Origin: Nipponacmea schrenckii | Taxonomy: Eukaryota > Mollusca > Gastropoda > Lottiidae | Direction of reading: 5' to 3' | Length of the DNA: 64,000 nt | Assembly (NCBI GenBank): GCA_030562195.1 | Contig: JAUJPP010000003.1 | Coordinates: 46,134,602-46,198,601, forward strand | In this document: one piece after another, positions 62,300-64,000 of the stretch | How positions within the stretch are numbered: the first letter of the stretch is position 1 | Layout of the letters: the number at the start of each line of letters is the position of its first letter | Position numbers and translations under genes: made by a program | The notes under the pieces: generated by a model | What the model was told of the DNA's origin: nothing | The model's input: only the letters and a program-made list of their open reading frames with translations | The model's database searches: none

Positions 62300-63617
62300 T
62301 TACAAGATAGCTTGCCAGGCAAGGTAACATACGCCCACTGGCAGCTTTGTTAATGTACATGAAACAGTTGGTACAACGTATTATTTTGTTATTTCATTCA
62401 AGAATGTAATTAACTAATAGCTGTAAGTATTGACAACAATATCACACAGTAGCTTTGTTTAAATAACCAACAGTATATAAGCTTATATTTCAATAAATCA
62501 TTTGTATAGCATTCAATATGGGCAAGTTGAAGTTAGTTAAGAACATTATATTGGCTTCAGACAGAGGGACGGAATGATGTACGGACAGAGGGACAGGGGC
62601 AACGGTAGTATACATCAGATCCATATTGCTTTTACAAAGTCAAGGGTAATAACTCAAAAGCCGTTCATTCGATAATTTCCATACATGCATACCAGGTTTC
62701 ATTAAGATTGGATAAAAACTTTAGCCTCTAATGTGGATACAACCCAAATTTGACACGTTTTTACCAAGTCAAGGGCAATAACTCAAAATCCGTGTATGCG
62801 AAAATTTCCATTTTCGAACTTGACCGAGATATCCTTAATATATACATGTATACAAAGTTTCATTAAGATCAGATAGAAACTGTACCCTCTATTGTGGATA
62901 CAACCCAAATTTGAGGTGTTTTTATTAAGTCAAGGGCAATAACTCAAAAACCGTTCATGCGAAAATTTCCATAATCGAACTTGACCAAGATATCCTTAAA
63001 GGGATAATAGGCGTTAGAATACACTCGTCCTACGGCTTATATTTGTGTTTCATATTGACTATTAGTTAAATAAGTATGCATCCCACACTTTACCAAATTT
63101 TAAAAAGCCACAATAAAAATATATTCGGAATTTTAAAAAAAAGTGAGCCAGCGACGATTCCATTCGGTTTGAGAATAAAAGCGTCTGGTAAATCAACGCT
63201 AAAACATCATTGTGGAATTCAACAGTAGGGGTCAAGGACGCGTGAAAACCCACATGTTAGAGTTACTTCCCTTTATATTTACACGATTTGAAAATCGCTT
63301 GATGGATGGCTCAAGCGTTTTATGATTAACTACTTTATTTTGGGGATTTATCGGATTTTAGAAGGATTTTGATGTATAGGTAAGTCCACTGATGGATATA
63401 TACTGTTATTGTCCAAATTTGAGTGAACTTAATTTTTTATGTTCGTTCTAACGCCTATTATCCCTTTAATATATACATGTATACCAAGTTTCATTAAGAT
63501 CAGACAAAAACTGTAGCCTCTATTGTGGATACAACAAATGTCGACGGACCAGTGGACGGACGGACAGGGGCGACGACAATACATGTATATGTCCACATTT
63601 CCATGTGGGCGTATAAA
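62300..63617 (+). repeat. Composite dispersed repeat, copy 3, interrupted by a MITE
   Basis: Head TTGCCAGGCAAGGTAACATA at 62309, then CGCCCACTGGCAGC. Three monomers follow, each with 'gtcaagggcaataactcaaa' and 'gtttcattaagatcaga'. The tail is at 63541-63617 ('gacggacggacaggggcgac', ending TGTCCACATTTCCATGTGGG, CGTATA). A TTAA-target MITE splits it at 62996-63469. Confidence 0.75.
63000..63465. mobile_element. Intact TTAA-target MITE (466 bp; Kolobok or piggyBac type)
   Basis: Flanked by TTAA on both sides (62996-62999, 63466-63469) with perfect 20-base terminal inverted repeats AGGGATAATAGGCGTTAGAA. No coding capacity. The neighbouring monomer at 62830-62852 reads GATATCCTTAATATATACAT, the uninterrupted target. 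TTAA duplication points to Kolobok or piggyBac; the AGGG end favours Kolobok, by recollection of family termini. Confidence 0.88.
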
Positions 63618-64000
63618 AATGATATTTAAACGTTTTATTGCCTTTTGCTAGAGATAATAAATGGAATACCAAAATGCCATTGTTGTTGTGGAAAATATTA
63701 AGGAATGTGGGCAATAACAACAGCGTCCGGTTACGTCATGATTTATTTACTGAATTGACAGACTTGATGATAAAAAAAAACGACATTTGAGACTTGACGT
63801 ACATACCTATGTTAGTACCCTACCGTGGGAATTCCGGTCATAATTAGCCTAATTACGAGTTAATTAAGGACTTGTGGGACCATCTGGTATTTTTCCCAGT
63901 CATTAGAACACCTCTACTTTCTATTGATATTAGAAGTATTACCGTTCCAATTATGGTATATATATATATATATGAAAATAAGGGAAGGCAATTTTAATAT
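63618..64000. other. Window end, no gene
   Basis: AT-rich; a (TA)n microsatellite lies at about 63956-63973. Confidence 0.4.

Noticed and set aside
1..64000. tRNA, rRNA or other structured RNA genes
   Set aside because: None recognised by eye; a tRNAscan-SE and Infernal run would be decisive.

Overview
This is a eukaryotic, AT-rich, intron-rich animal genomic window with one 500-base assembly gap. Gene content (a DRGX-type homeobox gene, CHTF18, TEFM, a Kelch-like gene, a TACI/BCMA-like receptor) fits a bilaterian. The abundance of Penelope-like elements, small palindromic and TTAA-target repeats, and GT/AG introns of a few hundred bases fits a lophotrochozoan, probably a mollusc. The taxon is inference; no sequence here names the species.

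Layout. 1-1593 (+): 3' exons of a paired-type homeobox gene (DRGX-like) with half a homeodomain and an OAR tail. 1.6-15.5 kb: gene-poor DNA with dispersed repeats, a ~190-bp tandem array (8.45-9.39 kb), a broken Penelope-like element (9.4-10.4 kb) and the RNase H end of a LINE (10.9-12.0 kb). 15505-17349 (-): intact BTB-BACK-Kelch gene with a probable non-coding first exon upstream. 20443-35099 (+): a complete 24-exon CHTF18 (alternative clamp loader subunit), whose intron 10 holds a 63-bp minisatellite built from its own 3' splice site and following exon. 36482-41185 (+): a type III membrane receptor resembling TACI/BCMA, with a TRAF-binding-like PVQYT and a DSGIDS degron-like motif; its 3' end is lost near the gap at 41764-42263.

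42264-46290: four copies of a ~1.08-kb AGGTCA-rich satellite. 46.5-47.0 kb (-): relict of a DUF3504 (Crypton-derived type) gene. 47.6-50.7 kb (-): Penelope-like element with an SGNH-hydrolase-like region before its reverse transcriptase. 50.7-51.9 kb (+): decayed THAP gene. 52.1-53.2 kb (-): a possible small gene with a CRE/YY1-like promoter. 53.8-56.9 kb: 673-bp tandem array made from a TTAA-target MITE that itself carries a hAT-type MITE. 57281-59649 (+): complete four-exon TEFM (mitochondrial transcription elongation factor) with an acidic repeat tail. 60.5-63.6 kb: two more copies of a composite dispersed repeat, one interrupted by a clean TTAA-target MITE whose empty site can be read next door.

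The genes do not form an operon or pathway: they are independent metazoan loci in repeat-rich DNA. Exon boundaries were derived by hand from GT/AG sites, reading phase and protein similarity recalled from family knowledge; none was confirmed with transcripts.
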